In this document: positions 29,286 to 38,692 of the stretch, piece by piece
Numbering within the stretch: the stretch's first letter is position 1
Layout of the letters: each line of letters opens with the position of its first letter
Assembly: GCA_022824465.1 (NCBI GenBank)
Contig: JAJDZV010000007.1
Location: 1-64,000, forward strand
Source: Anaerolineae bacterium
GTDB lineage: Bacteria > Chloroflexota > Anaerolineae > Aggregatilineales > Phototrophicaceae
DNA length: 64,000 nucleotides
Direction of reading: 5' to 3'
Position numbers and translations under genes: made by a program
The notes under the pieces: model-generated
The model's database searches: none
What the model was told of the DNA's origin: nothing
What the model saw: the letters and a program-made list of their open reading frames with translations, nothing else

Positions 29286-29462
29286 TATGATTCCTCGACC
29301 GCTGACCGCTGAGTACGCCGCTAATCTTACCTGACAAATGGCGCAGAGACAGTCGTCACTTGTGTCGCGCTGCCAATACGACAAGGGCTGACCGCCGACG
29401 CGCCGAGGTGCTAGAATACGCATGACGACCTGCAAGATTCTATTGCGCCAAAAGGGGCCACA

Positions 29463-31424
29463 ATGAACAATCGACGCCCGCTGCAAAAGGAAGACCTGTT
29501 TGCGCTGCACTTTCTAAACGGCGGCGCCCTGTCGCCCGACGGCGCCATGCTGCTTTACACCGTCAACAAGATAAATGCTGACGAAGATAAAGAGTTCAGC
29601 GCATTGTACTTGCAAGACCTGGCCACGGGCGAGACGCGCCAAATGACCAGCGGCAAAGCCAAAGACGGCAACGCCGCTTGGTCGCCCGATGGCAAGTTGA
29701 TCGCCTTCACCTCCGACCGCGACGGCTCTGCGCAGTTATACCTGATGCCGGTCGATGGCGGCGAGGCGCGCCAAATGACCCGCTTCAAGCGCGGCATCGG
29801 CGGAAGCTTCGCCTTTTCGTCCGACGGCAGTCAAATCGCTTTCTGCGCCAAGGAAGATCGCGACGCCCCCGACCTCTCGACCGAGCCCTATCGCGTTGAA
29901 CGTACGGTCTATCGCTTCGACGCCATTGGCTATCTCGATGACGAAGTCCAAGACGTCTATGTCTTGGGGCTCGACAGCGGCGAGATCCAGCGGCTCACCC
30001 AAGATCGCGCCAACAACAGCAATCCGCGCTGGTCGCCCGATGGCGCGTGCATCCTTTACGACGCCAACATGCGCGCTGACGCCGCCCGCGCTATGACGCC
30101 GGACCTGATGTCGGTTGATCTCAACGGCGCAATCACCACCGTTCTGGCAGGCTGGGCGAGCATCGCCAAAGCCGCCTACACGCCCGACGGCGAGCGAATC
30201 GTCTTCAGCGGGCGCCCAGACGACGGCAAACCCATCGGCACGAAGTCCGACCTCTACACGCTTCATCTCGCCAGCGGCGACCTTGACTGCCGCAGCGCCG
30301 GGCTTGATGTCGGCGTCGGCGGACGTCTCTCGCTGGATATGCCGATCAGCGGCCTGAGCCAGCCCAACCTCCTGGTCAGCGACGATGGCGCCCACGCCTA
30401 CACCACCGTCCAGAGGGGCGGAAGCGAACACATCTATCGCATCGCCCTGCAGGGCGCGGAAGCGTTCCAGCCAGTCACCAGTGGCGACTGCGCTGTCTTC
30501 CCGCTGGACCGCCGCGGTGACCAACTGCTCTACGCCCGCACCAGCCTGAATTCGCCGCCCGATCTCGTCTTGACGCCTCTCGCCGACAACGACGCCCGTC
30601 AGTTGACCCGCCTTAACGCCGCGCATCTGGAATCCATCGACCCGCCCCAGACGGAACGCCTCGAGTGGCGCAGCATCGACGGCGAGCCGGTCGAAGGCTG
30701 GTTCATGAAGCCGCCGACGGGAGCAGCCCCCTACCCCACGATTCTTTACATCCACGGCGGACCTCATGCCGCCTACGGCTACGGCTTTCATTTCGACTTT
30801 CAAATGCTCGCTGGCGCCGGCTATGGCGTGCTATTCCTCAATCACCGCGCATCAACCGGCTACGGCGACCACTTCTCAACCGCGATCAAAGGCGATTGGG
30901 GCAACCTCGATTACCACGACCTGATGACCGGCGTCGATCATGCCATCGCGCGGGGCTTGGCTGATGCCGAGCGTCTCGGCGTCTGCGGCACATCCGGCGG
31001 CGGCAACCTCTCCTGCTGGATAATCGGCCAGACGGGGCGCTTCAAAGCGGCGATTCCCCAAAATCCCGTCACCAACTGGCGCAGCTTCTACGGCGCCAGC
31101 GACATCGGCATCTACTTCGGCGTCGAGCAGATGGGCGGGCATCCGCACGAGATTCCCGAAACCTATGACAAGTGCTCGCCAATTACCTACGCTCACCGCT
31201 GCACGACGCCAACCTTGCTCGTGCAAAGCGAATTGGATTGGCGCTGCCCGGCCGAGCAGTCGGAGCAATTCTACACCGTGCTCAAGGCGAACGGCTGTAC
31301 CGTAGAAATGCTGCGCCAGCCCGGCGGCTCACACGGCGCTTCCATCAATGGGGCGGTTAACCTTCGCCGCGCCCACAATGACGCCATGCTCGATTGGTTC
31401 GCGACTTATGTGCTGGGAGCATGA
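29463..31424 (+). CDS. S9 family peptidase (prolyl oligopeptidase/acylaminoacyl-peptidase-like)
   Basis: 653 aa; beta-propeller repeats (WSPDGKLIAFTSDRDGSAQLY), catalytic GTSGGGNLSCW, C-terminal H in PGGSHGASING. Confidence 0.94.
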   Translation: MNNRRPLQKEDLFALHFLNGGALSPDGAMLLYTVNKINADEDKEFSALYLQDLATGETRQMTSGKAKDGNAAWSPDGKLIAFTSDRDGSAQLYLMPVDGGEARQMTRFKRGIGGSFAFSSDGSQIAFCAKEDRDAPDLSTEPYRVERTVYRFDAIGYLDDEVQDVYVLGLDSGEIQRLTQDRANNSNPRWSPDGACILYDANMRADAARAMTPDLMSVDLNGAITTVLAGWASIAKAAYTPDGERIVFSGRPDDGKPIGTKSDLYTLHLASGDLDCRSAGLDVGVGGRLSLDMPISGLSQPNLLVSDDGAHAYTTVQRGGSEHIYRIALQGAEAFQPVTSGDCAVFPLDRRGDQLLYARTSLNSPPDLVLTPLADNDARQLTRLNAAHLESIDPPQTERLEWRSIDGEPVEGWFMKPPTGAAPYPTILYIHGGPHAAYGYGFHFDFQMLAGAGYGVLFLNHRASTGYGDHFSTAIKGDWGNLDYHDLMTGVDHAIARGLADAERLGVCGTSGGGNLSCWIIGQTGRFKAAIPQNPVTNWRSFYGASDIGIYFGVEQMGGHPHEIPETYDKCSPITYAHRCTTPTLLVQSELDWRCPAEQSEQFYTVLKANGCTVEMLRQPGGSHGASINGAVNLRRAHNDAMLDWFATYVLGA

Positions 31425-32182
31425 GGCGCCTCCCAGCGCACTTGCTTGATCAAATCGCGATCAAGTTCATCCAGGCGATCCGGACCCAAGCGCTGCAATG
31501 CGCTGCGCACGGCGTAAGAGTCGCGCCGCAGCGCCGCCACGTCTATGCCCTGGCAGCTATCCGGCAACGGGTGAAGCCATTGCACGCTCCGCTGCAACAT
31601 CTTCAGCGCGCCGCGAAAGTTGCCGCGCTCAATCTGATAATAGGCGACTCCCACTTGCAATATCGCCCGATACAAGTCGCGCACCGGTCCCGGAGTCGCC
31701 ATCCACAATTCCTCAAACAAGTCGTGCTGCCGATAATATTCGCCTCGGTTGAACAGCGCCACGCCTTCGACTGCCAGCCGCGGCAGCGCGTCCGCGCATT
31801 CGCAGGCCAGTTGCGCCATTGTCGCCGCATCCGGCGCGCGCGCCAGGTCCCGCGCCAGCGTATTCAATTGAGCCCTTAGCTCGATCCAGCTCAACGCCAG
31901 GTCGGCGCCATTGAGTATCGCATCGGCGCGAACATCGCTCGCATCGCTGACCAGGCATATCGGAATACGACGCGTCGCCGCGCTCGTCTTCGCCGCCAGC
32001 GCCAACGCACGCCAATTGTCCAGGCGCCCATCCACGAACAGAAGCGCCGCTCGCCGTTCAATTAAGATGTCGAAGAAGTGTTGCGTCGCGTTCAGCATTA
32101 TGGTATCGTACTCGTGGAGTAGCTGGCAGTGACGGGCAAATGCTTGGCGCGGGCTTACGAAAACAATGGTTGCAGGTCCCAT
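31406..32182 (-). CDS. DUF309 domain protein with receiver-like N-terminal region
   Basis: 258 aa; FNRGEYYRQHDLFEELWMATPGPVRDLYRAILQVGVAYYQIERGNFRGALKMLQ (DUF309). Confidence 0.8.
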   Translation of the reverse strand: MGPATIVFVSPRQAFARHCQLLHEYDTIMLNATQHFFDILIERRAALLFVDGRLDNWRALALAAKTSAATRRIPICLVSDASDVRADAILNGADLALSWIELRAQLNTLARDLARAPDAATMAQLACECADALPRLAVEGVALFNRGEYYRQHDLFEELWMATPGPVRDLYRAILQVGVAYYQIERGNFRGALKMLQRSVQWLHPLPDSCQGIDVAALRRDSYAVRSALQRLGPDRLDELDRDLIKQVRWEAPHAPST

Positions 32183-32330
32183 GTAGGTTCGAATTGATCT
32201 CCATGACTCTAAACCGATACTACGTCAACATCACCACCGACCAACAGGCGCCATTCTCGCCAATGACCGCGTTCAGCCGCTGCTATTGCTTGCGTAACGG
32301 TTTATACTACTGGTTAGTCGCTCAATTTGC

Positions 32331-32360
32331 TTGACAGCCCGATTGTCAGGCTTATATAAT
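32331..32360 (+). promoter_or_regulatory. Consensus sigma-70-type promoter upstream of DUF177/sigA genes
   Basis: TTGACA (32331-32336), 18-nt spacer, TATAAT (32355-32360). Confidence 0.75.
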
Positions 32361-32427
32361 GCATACGAAATAGCTTATTGCTAAATCATACTATGTGGCA
32401 AACTAACCGCCAAATGAGGCGAGCAGC

Positions 32428-32976
32428 TTGAACTTTGCCAACGGCAGTTATCTCAATAAGCGGCTCCTCCGCATCAATGTGGGGTTTCTCTTGTCGGAAG
32501 GTCCCGGCAATGCCAGAGACATCCCCCTCGGCTTCTCTCAACGGATACAAATCGACGACGAGCTCTACTTGCGCGCTCTTACCGGCCAGCTCACGCTTAC
32601 ACGCACTAGCGAGGGTATCCTCGTGCAGGGTGCGCTACGTGTCGAACACGAGCGGGAATGCGACCGCTGTCTGGATCCCTTTGCTCATCAGTTTGCCTTG
32701 GAACTTGCCGAGCTCTTTGCCTCGCCGCCAAACAGCAGCAAAAGTGTATTCAGCGTCGATGGCAACGGTGAAATCGATCTCGCGCCCTTGCTCCGCGAAG
32801 AGGTGCTGATTGAAGCGACTTACCGCGCCTTCTGCCGCGAAGACTGTCCCGGCCTCAGCGCCGACAGCTGCGACAAACCAATTGACGACATTCAGACTTT
32901 CCAGAACGAGCGTGCTTTGCTGAATGATGACCTAGAGATTGACCCGCGTTTGGCGGTATTGAAGCAATTGCTGTAG
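32428..32976 (+). CDS. YceD/DUF177 family protein
   Basis: 182 aa, TTG start; VEHERECDRCLDPFAHQFALELAELF, EIDLAPLLREEVLIEATYRAFCREDCPGLSADSCDKPID. Confidence 0.88.
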   Translation: MNFANGSYLNKRLLRINVGFLLSEGPGNARDIPLGFSQRIQIDDELYLRALTGQLTLTRTSEGILVQGALRVEHERECDRCLDPFAHQFALELAELFASPPNSSKSVFSVDGNGEIDLAPLLREEVLIEATYRAFCREDCPGLSADSCDKPIDDIQTFQNERALLNDDLEIDPRLAVLKQLL

Positions 32977-33049
32977 TCATAGCCAGGGTTCATCAGATGC
33001 GCGCGGTGCATGGGGTGTAAGCGCGTTTTGATTCGTAAGGGGTGTTGCA

Positions 33050-34138
33050 GTGGACGACTTTGAAAACAGGTACGAGTCTGACATTGACCTGATGACATAT
33101 CTTGAAGACGACAAGTCGGAGTCGGCCAGCTTCGAGTTCTTCCTCGACGAAAGCGACTTGGATACCCTCGAGGACAACTTCGAGGACGATGGCGCGCTGG
33201 GCGAGCACGACGATGATCACGACCTCGGTGAAATCGCCTCCAGCGATACCGTCGGGCTATACCTCAAGGAGATGGCGCGCGTCCCCTTGCTCACCACCGA
33301 GGAAGAGGTGCAATTGGCGAGGCGGCAGGAAGCCGGCGAGCTCGCTACCGAGCAACTCGAGCAAGCCCCCGACCACGAACGCCGCGCGGAATGGCAATTC
33401 CTGATTCAAGACGGCTTAAACGCCCGCGACCATCTCATCAAGGCGAATACGCGCCTTGTCGTCTCCATCGCCAAGAAGTATATGTCGCGCGGCGTGCCCT
33501 TTCTCGATCTCATCCAGGAAGGCAACCTCGGCTTGATGAAAGCTGTGGAGAAATTCGACTACCACCGCGGCTACCGCTTCAGCACCTACGCCACTTGGTG
33601 GATCCGCCAGACTATCACTCGCGCCATCGCCGACCAAGGCCGCACGATTCGCGTGCCCGTCCACATGACCGACCGGATACGTCAGCTGTACCGCGTCGCC
33701 CGCGATCTCGAGCAGGAAACCGGCTGCAAGCCCTCTATTGAAGAAATCGCCGAAGTCATGGAATGCGAGCCGCGCAAAGTCCAATGGATGCTCAAAGTCT
33801 CCTGGCGACCGCTCAGCCTCGAGCACCCGGTCGGCAAAGACGACGACAGCGAACTCGGCAGCTTCATCGAAAGCGAACGCGAACCCAACCCCTCGGATAG
33901 CGCCTTTGGCAAGCTGCTCAAGGAACAGATCGAAGAACTCCTCAGCACCCTGACGCCGCGCGAAGCCCGCATCCTGCGCCTGAGATTCGGCCTGCAAAAC
34001 GGCCACTGCTACACCCTCGAAGAAGTCGGGCAGAAATTCGGCTTGACGCGCGAACGCATCCGCCAAATCGAAGGTAGAGCGTTGCGGCGCCTGCGTCACC
34101 CCCGCCGCAGCCGCAAACTCCGCGATTACCTTGATTGA
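33050..34138 (+). CDS. sigA: RNA polymerase sigma factor, primary sigma-70 (RpoD/SigA)
   Basis: 362 aa, GTG start with [108 protein letters not shown]. Confidence 0.96.
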   Translation: MDDFENRYESDIDLMTYLEDDKSESASFEFFLDESDLDTLEDNFEDDGALGEHDDDHDLGEIASSDTVGLYLKEMARVPLLTTEEEVQLARRQEAGELATEQLEQAPDHERRAEWQFLIQDGLNARDHLIKANTRLVVSIAKKYMSRGVPFLDLIQEGNLGLMKAVEKFDYHRGYRFSTYATWWIRQTITRAIADQGRTIRVPVHMTDRIRQLYRVARDLEQETGCKPSIEEIAEVMECEPRKVQWMLKVSWRPLSLEHPVGKDDDSELGSFIESEREPNPSDSAFGKLLKEQIEELLSTLTPREARILRLRFGLQNGHCYTLEEVGQKFGLTRERIRQIEGRALRRLRHPRRSRKLRDYLD

Positions 34139-34217
34139 CGCTCTTGAACCCAGCCCGGTCTATCGCCGCGGAGCGCCCAATCCGCGGTCGTGGCTATAAC
34201 ATGTGTTCCAGCCTTGG

Positions 34218-35201
34218 CTAATCCAGCCGCGCCTCGAGCAATGCCGCTTCTTTCGCCGGCGGCAAATCAGCCGGTCTCGGCGCATCGGGCGGCTGCCTGC
34301 GCGCCCATTCCCAAGTATCGCGAATCGTCTCCTGTGGCTCGCGGAAGCTCAAGCCGTCCCCCAGCGCCCGGTCAATATTGAAGGTCATAAAGCTCTCCGC
34401 CAGCTCCCGGTTGACCCAAAGTGGCAATTCCATAAACTCGCTGACCTCGTGTTCGCGCAAGAACTCGTCGCTGCAGTGATGAAACTGCGCGTCGCTATCC
34501 AGCGCCAGCTTCATCACAGGCAGCAATTCGCCAAAGGTCATGCGCCGAGCCGGACCCGTGACATTGTACGCGCCGGACGCCCGCGCTTCCACCAGCCGCA
34601 AAATAAAAGCCGCCAGGTCTCGCGCGTCGATGAACTGTATCGGCTGCTCCGCTGGCGGGGCGATGACTTGCCCGCCTTTCGCCGTTCGCCTTGCCCAATA
34701 GGTAAAGCGGTTGCTTGGGTCGCGCGGACCAACGATCAATCCCGAACGGATCGCCAGGCTCCTGCCCGGGAAATACAACTGCGCCGCCGCTTCGCAAAGG
34801 ACCTTCAGCGGTCCATAGCTCTCGCCGGTGACCTCTTCGACCGCTTCATCCTCCAGCCTCAAGACCTCAGACGACTCGTCGCGATTCGCTCCGCCTAACA
34901 TCGGATACACCGACAGCGTCGAGATGAAGACGTAGCGCTCGATACTATCCCGCAGCGCCGCCGCCGACAGCCTCACCAGCCGCGGCACATAACCGCAAGT
35001 ATCAATGACCGCGTCCCACTTCCGCCCGGCCAAGCGCTCAAGATCTGTCTCACGATCGCCAATAATCATCTCGACATCGGCCTTGAAATCGGACCCGCTC
35101 ACGCCGCGATTGAAAAGCGTTACACGATGTCCGTCCGCGAGCGCTTCAAAGACCAGTGCCGGTCCCAGGAAATTCGTCCCGCCAATGATCAATAGATCCA
35201 T
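34218..35201 (-). CDS. NAD-dependent epimerase/dehydratase family protein
   Basis: 327 aa; LLIIGGTNFLGPALVFEALADGHRVTLFNRG. Confidence 0.9.
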   Translation of the reverse strand: MDLLIIGGTNFLGPALVFEALADGHRVTLFNRGVSGSDFKADVEMIIGDRETDLERLAGRKWDAVIDTCGYVPRLVRLSAAALRDSIERYVFISTLSVYPMLGGANRDESSEVLRLEDEAVEEVTGESYGPLKVLCEAAAQLYFPGRSLAIRSGLIVGPRDPSNRFTYWARRTAKGGQVIAPPAEQPIQFIDARDLAAFILRLVEARASGAYNVTGPARRMTFGELLPVMKLALDSDAQFHHCSDEFLREHEVSEFMELPLWVNRELAESFMTFNIDRALGDGLSFREPQETIRDTWEWARRQPPDAPRPADLPPAKEAALLEARLD

Positions 35202-35360
35202 AGCTTCTCCTCGGCGCTCGGCTCTTCCGCTGACGGCAATCTGGAATCGGCTCGCCGGCGCCTAAACCCTTCTCGACGCTTACGCCGCTCGACCTGCGGC
35301 TATCATACCCTATCGTCGACTGCGGCTGTCGGCTTTTCTTTCTATGCTAAAATCGCCCTT

Positions 35361-36734
35361 ATGTACAGGCGACAAACGCACCTGAGAACCGCCGCAATCC
35401 TCTGCGGCTATATGCTGCTTCTGCTCGCCTGCAACCTGGGGATGAGCGACACAACGCCGCCGACCCTGGCGCCGCTGCCGACATTCACGCCGCGCGCCAC
35501 CCTCGGCTATGCCGCCGCTCGCCCGGTCGTCATCGCCGAAATCGATGTCACCGCCGTGCCGCCAAGCGAGAACATCGTGCCGACCCTGCTGGAACGAATC
35601 GAGACTGACCGGCTGGTGTCCCATATCCGCAGCCTGCAGAACTTCCGCACGCGGCACATTGGCTCGTCGGTGGTTTCGCCCTTGGAAGGCATCGGCGCGG
35701 CGCGCAAGTACATCAAAGACCAACTGGAAATCTATAGCGCGGCGTCCGGCGGCAACCTTTATACTTTCGAGCAGAGCTTTGAAGCCTTTGTCACCGCCGA
35801 AGACAAGTCGATGCAATACAATATCGTCGGCGCGATCGGCGGCGCCGAAGTCAACGCCGGCACGCTCATTATCGGCGCGCATTACGACAGCGTCGGCATT
35901 CCGCTGATCGATGGCGAGGCTTTTGCGCCCGGCGCCAACGACAACGGCTCGGGCGTCGCCGCCCTGCTCGAGCTGGCGCGCATCATGAGCGCCGAGCAAT
36001 ACCGGGCGACCATCATGTTCGTCTTCTTCTCCGCCGAAGAATTCAACCGTCAAGGCAGCATACACTTTGCCGCCTGGGCGCAAGACAAAAACATTGATGT
36101 GCTCGGCATGATCAATGTCGATACCATCGGCAACGTGCATGACAGCCGCGGCAATCGCAACGATCGCCAACTGCGCGTTTTCTCCGCCGGTCCCAACGAC
36201 ACCTCCGTTTCCCGCAAGCTGGCGCGCGAAGCCAACTTCCTCGGTTACAACTACAACCTGGATCTGGACCTCCTCGTACAAGACGAGATCGACCGCGAGA
36301 ACCGCTACGGCGATCACTTCTCCTTCAGCGAAATCGGCTATCCGGCGATCCGCCTCATCAACGCCTACGAAGAAAAACGCAACGCCGACCCCACCGACAC
36401 CATTCAATACATCGAGCCGGATTACCTTCGCCGCGCTTCGCAGGCGATTCTGGCGCTAGTCAAGTCTCTTGCCGATGGTCCCCGCCCACCCGCCAACATC
36501 GTTCTGCGCAACCGCGACGACGGCAAACGGGAGCTGGTCTGGGAGCCGGTCGCCGATGCCGCCAGCTATATCGTCGCGCTGCGTCCGCGCGATTCGCTGA
36601 TCTATCAACAGTTCTCCTTTGAAGGGACCAAGCTGGCATGGGACGGATTCACCGATTACGCCGGCATCGCCATCGCGGCCAAAGACGAACGCGGCGTCAT
36701 TGGTCCTCTTTCCCGCGAGATCATTCCACGCTAG
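35361..36734 (+). CDS. M28 family metallopeptidase, lipoprotein
   Basis: 457 aa; lipobox LLLLAC; IIGAHYDSVG, GANDNGSGVAALLELAR, FFSAEEFNRQGS. Confidence 0.92.
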   Translation: MYRRQTHLRTAAILCGYMLLLLACNLGMSDTTPPTLAPLPTFTPRATLGYAAARPVVIAEIDVTAVPPSENIVPTLLERIETDRLVSHIRSLQNFRTRHIGSSVVSPLEGIGAARKYIKDQLEIYSAASGGNLYTFEQSFEAFVTAEDKSMQYNIVGAIGGAEVNAGTLIIGAHYDSVGIPLIDGEAFAPGANDNGSGVAALLELARIMSAEQYRATIMFVFFSAEEFNRQGSIHFAAWAQDKNIDVLGMINVDTIGNVHDSRGNRNDRQLRVFSAGPNDTSVSRKLAREANFLGYNYNLDLDLLVQDEIDRENRYGDHFSFSEIGYPAIRLINAYEEKRNADPTDTIQYIEPDYLRRASQAILALVKSLADGPRPPANIVLRNRDDGKRELVWEPVADAASYIVALRPRDSLIYQQFSFEGTKLAWDGFTDYAGIAIAAKDERGVIGPLSREIIPR

Positions 36735-36762
36735 GCATGCAGCCGAATTGAGGCGCTTACCC

Positions 36763-37911
36763 GTGACCCAGCCCGACCCGGGGCAACTGCGAGCCGCCCA
36801 TATCATCAAAGCCACCCGCATCAGCGGCGCTGAAAGCCATCTATTGGTCCTCCTGGCTGGCTTGCGCCAACGCGGGGTCGACGCGCGCCTGATCCTCCTG
36901 GTCGAGCCGGATATGCCCATGGACGACATGCTCGCCGAAGCTTCCGACCGCTGCATTCCCGCGTCACGGCTCATCATCCGCCGCGATTACGATCTGCCGT
37001 TGCTTCTCCGGCTCCGCGGCGCCCTGCGGGAGATGCAGCCGGACATCGCGCATACGCACCTCGTTCACGCCGACGTCTACGGCTATTTCGCGGCGGCGGC
37101 CGCTCGCGTCAAGCATGTCGTCAGCAGCCGGCACAATGACGATCAGTTTCGCCATTCGCCGCGCTGGCGACGGATCAACCGCTGGCTCTGGCGCCGACTT
37201 GACGCCGGGATCGCCATCTCTCACGCCATCAAGCATTTCGCCATCGAGGTCGAAGGCGCGCCCGCCGACAAAGTACGCGTCGTTCATTACGGCATGGAAT
37301 ACGACTGGCTGAGCGACAGCGACATCGACCGTTCCCGCATGCGCCTGCGGAGCGAACTCAAGCTGGCTGACGATGCGCTGCTTCTCGGCATCGTCGGCCG
37401 TCTGGTGCGGCAAAAAGGCATTCCCTATGCCCTGGAAGCGCTGCGCCGCATCCGAGCCGACTTCCCCGAGGCTCATCTTGTTATCGCCGGCGATGGCGAC
37501 CAGGCGGCCGAGCTCAGGCGACTGGCATCGGCTTTGGGCATCGCCGATCGCGCGCATTGGCTGGGCTGGCGCGCCGACGCCGCCGATCTAATGGCCGCCT
37601 TTGATGTGCTGCTGGTCCCGAGCCTGTGGGAAGGCTTTGGGCTGGTCCTGCTGGAAGCCATGTCCCGGCGCGTTCCAGTGGTCGGCAGCCGCGTCAGCGC
37701 CATTCCCGAAGTCGTGCAAGACGGCGAAACCGGCATCCTCTTTGAGCCGCGCAATGTCGACGCCCTGGCTGCGGCAATCACGCGTCTGCTGCGGGACCGC
37801 GCGCTGCGCAAGTATATGGGGCTGCTGGGCGCCGCCCGCCTCGAGGAACGCTTCAGCGCCCGCCGCATGGTCGAAGGCACAATCGCGCTATACGAAGAGA
37901 TCCTGCGCTGA
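36763..37911 (+). CDS. Glycosyltransferase family 4 protein
   Basis: Probable GTG start at 36763 (track gives TTG 36619 inside the M28 gene); IVGRLVRQKGIPYALEALRRI, LWEGFGLVLLEAMSRRVPVVGSRVSAIPEVV. Confidence 0.92.
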   Translation: MTQPDPGQLRAAHIIKATRISGAESHLLVLLAGLRQRGVDARLILLVEPDMPMDDMLAEASDRCIPASRLIIRRDYDLPLLLRLRGALREMQPDIAHTHLVHADVYGYFAAAAARVKHVVSSRHNDDQFRHSPRWRRINRWLWRRLDAGIAISHAIKHFAIEVEGAPADKVRVVHYGMEYDWLSDSDIDRSRMRLRSELKLADDALLLGIVGRLVRQKGIPYALEALRRIRADFPEAHLVIAGDGDQAAELRRLASALGIADRAHWLGWRADAADLMAAFDVLLVPSLWEGFGLVLLEAMSRRVPVVGSRVSAIPEVVQDGETGILFEPRNVDALAAAITRLLRDRALRKYMGLLGAARLEERFSARRMVEGTIALYEEILR

Positions 37912-37924
37912 GGCGAGCCCGACA

Positions 37925-38692
37925 ATGATGAACATCTACCTCGCCTATGCCCCGCAAGACGACGCGCGCGCCGAAGAAGTACGGCGAATCTTGCTGGCGC
38001 AGGGGTATCGTCCCTGGCGCGACCCGCAGCCGGCCGGCGAAAGCGAATGGCACGCCGGCATGGAAGCGGCGATACAAGCCGCGCGGGCTCTCGTCGTGTT
38101 AGTGTCTCCAGCTTCGGCAACATCAATATACGTAACCTACGCCTGGTCATTTGCCGTGGGCGCCGGTCTTCCGGTCTTCGCGCTCATCCTCGAACCGGCG
38201 CCAGAACATCCGCGCTTGCAGTTCACGCATCGCTATGATCCCGGCGACTTCAGCGATGAGAACCGCTTCTGGGATCATTTTGTTGAAGACTTCAAGCGCC
38301 AGACGGAAGCTCATGCAGTCAAGCGCAAGCCCCTCGCGCGCCCGCCCGACGACGCCCCAATCGACAAGAGCGTGATGCCGACAGAAGCCGGCTATTGGCT
38401 GGTCATGCGGCGCGGTCCCTTGGTCAATCAATTGTTTCACCTGGAGCGCGAGGTCGTCAACCTGGGGCGCGACCTGGCGAACGACATCGTTATCCGCGAC
38501 TCGCAGGTGAGCCGCTTTCACTTGCGGCTGACGCTGCGCGGCGATGATTACCGCCTCGAAGACCTGGGCAGCAGCAACGGCACACGCGTCAACGGCGCGC
38601 CGACAAGCGGGCAAATCGGCTTGAATGACGGCGATGCCATCGCCATAGGCGAGACCGTGCTGTTGACCTACGATCTGGTTTATCAAGACTAG
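37925..38692 (+). CDS. TIR-domain / FHA-domain fusion protein
   Basis: Start MMNIYLAYAPQDDARAEEVRRILLAQGYRPWRD (TIR-like); C-terminal VNLGRDLANDIVIRDSQVSRFHLRLTLRGDDYRLEDLGSSNGTRVNG (FHA). Track ORF from 37601 overlaps the upstream gene. Confidence 0.87.
   Translation: MMNIYLAYAPQDDARAEEVRRILLAQGYRPWRDPQPAGESEWHAGMEAAIQAARALVVLVSPASATSIYVTYAWSFAVGAGLPVFALILEPAPEHPRLQFTHRYDPGDFSDENRFWDHFVEDFKRQTEAHAVKRKPLARPPDDAPIDKSVMPTEAGYWLVMRRGPLVNQLFHLEREVVNLGRDLANDIVIRDSQVSRFHLRLTLRGDDYRLEDLGSSNGTRVNGAPTSGQIGLNDGDAIAIGETVLLTYDLVYQD

Noticed and set aside
29736-30803. 355 aa minus-strand ORF
   Set aside because: Antisense to the S9 peptidase.
35310-36407. 365 aa minus-strand ORF
   Set aside because: Antisense to the M28 peptidase.
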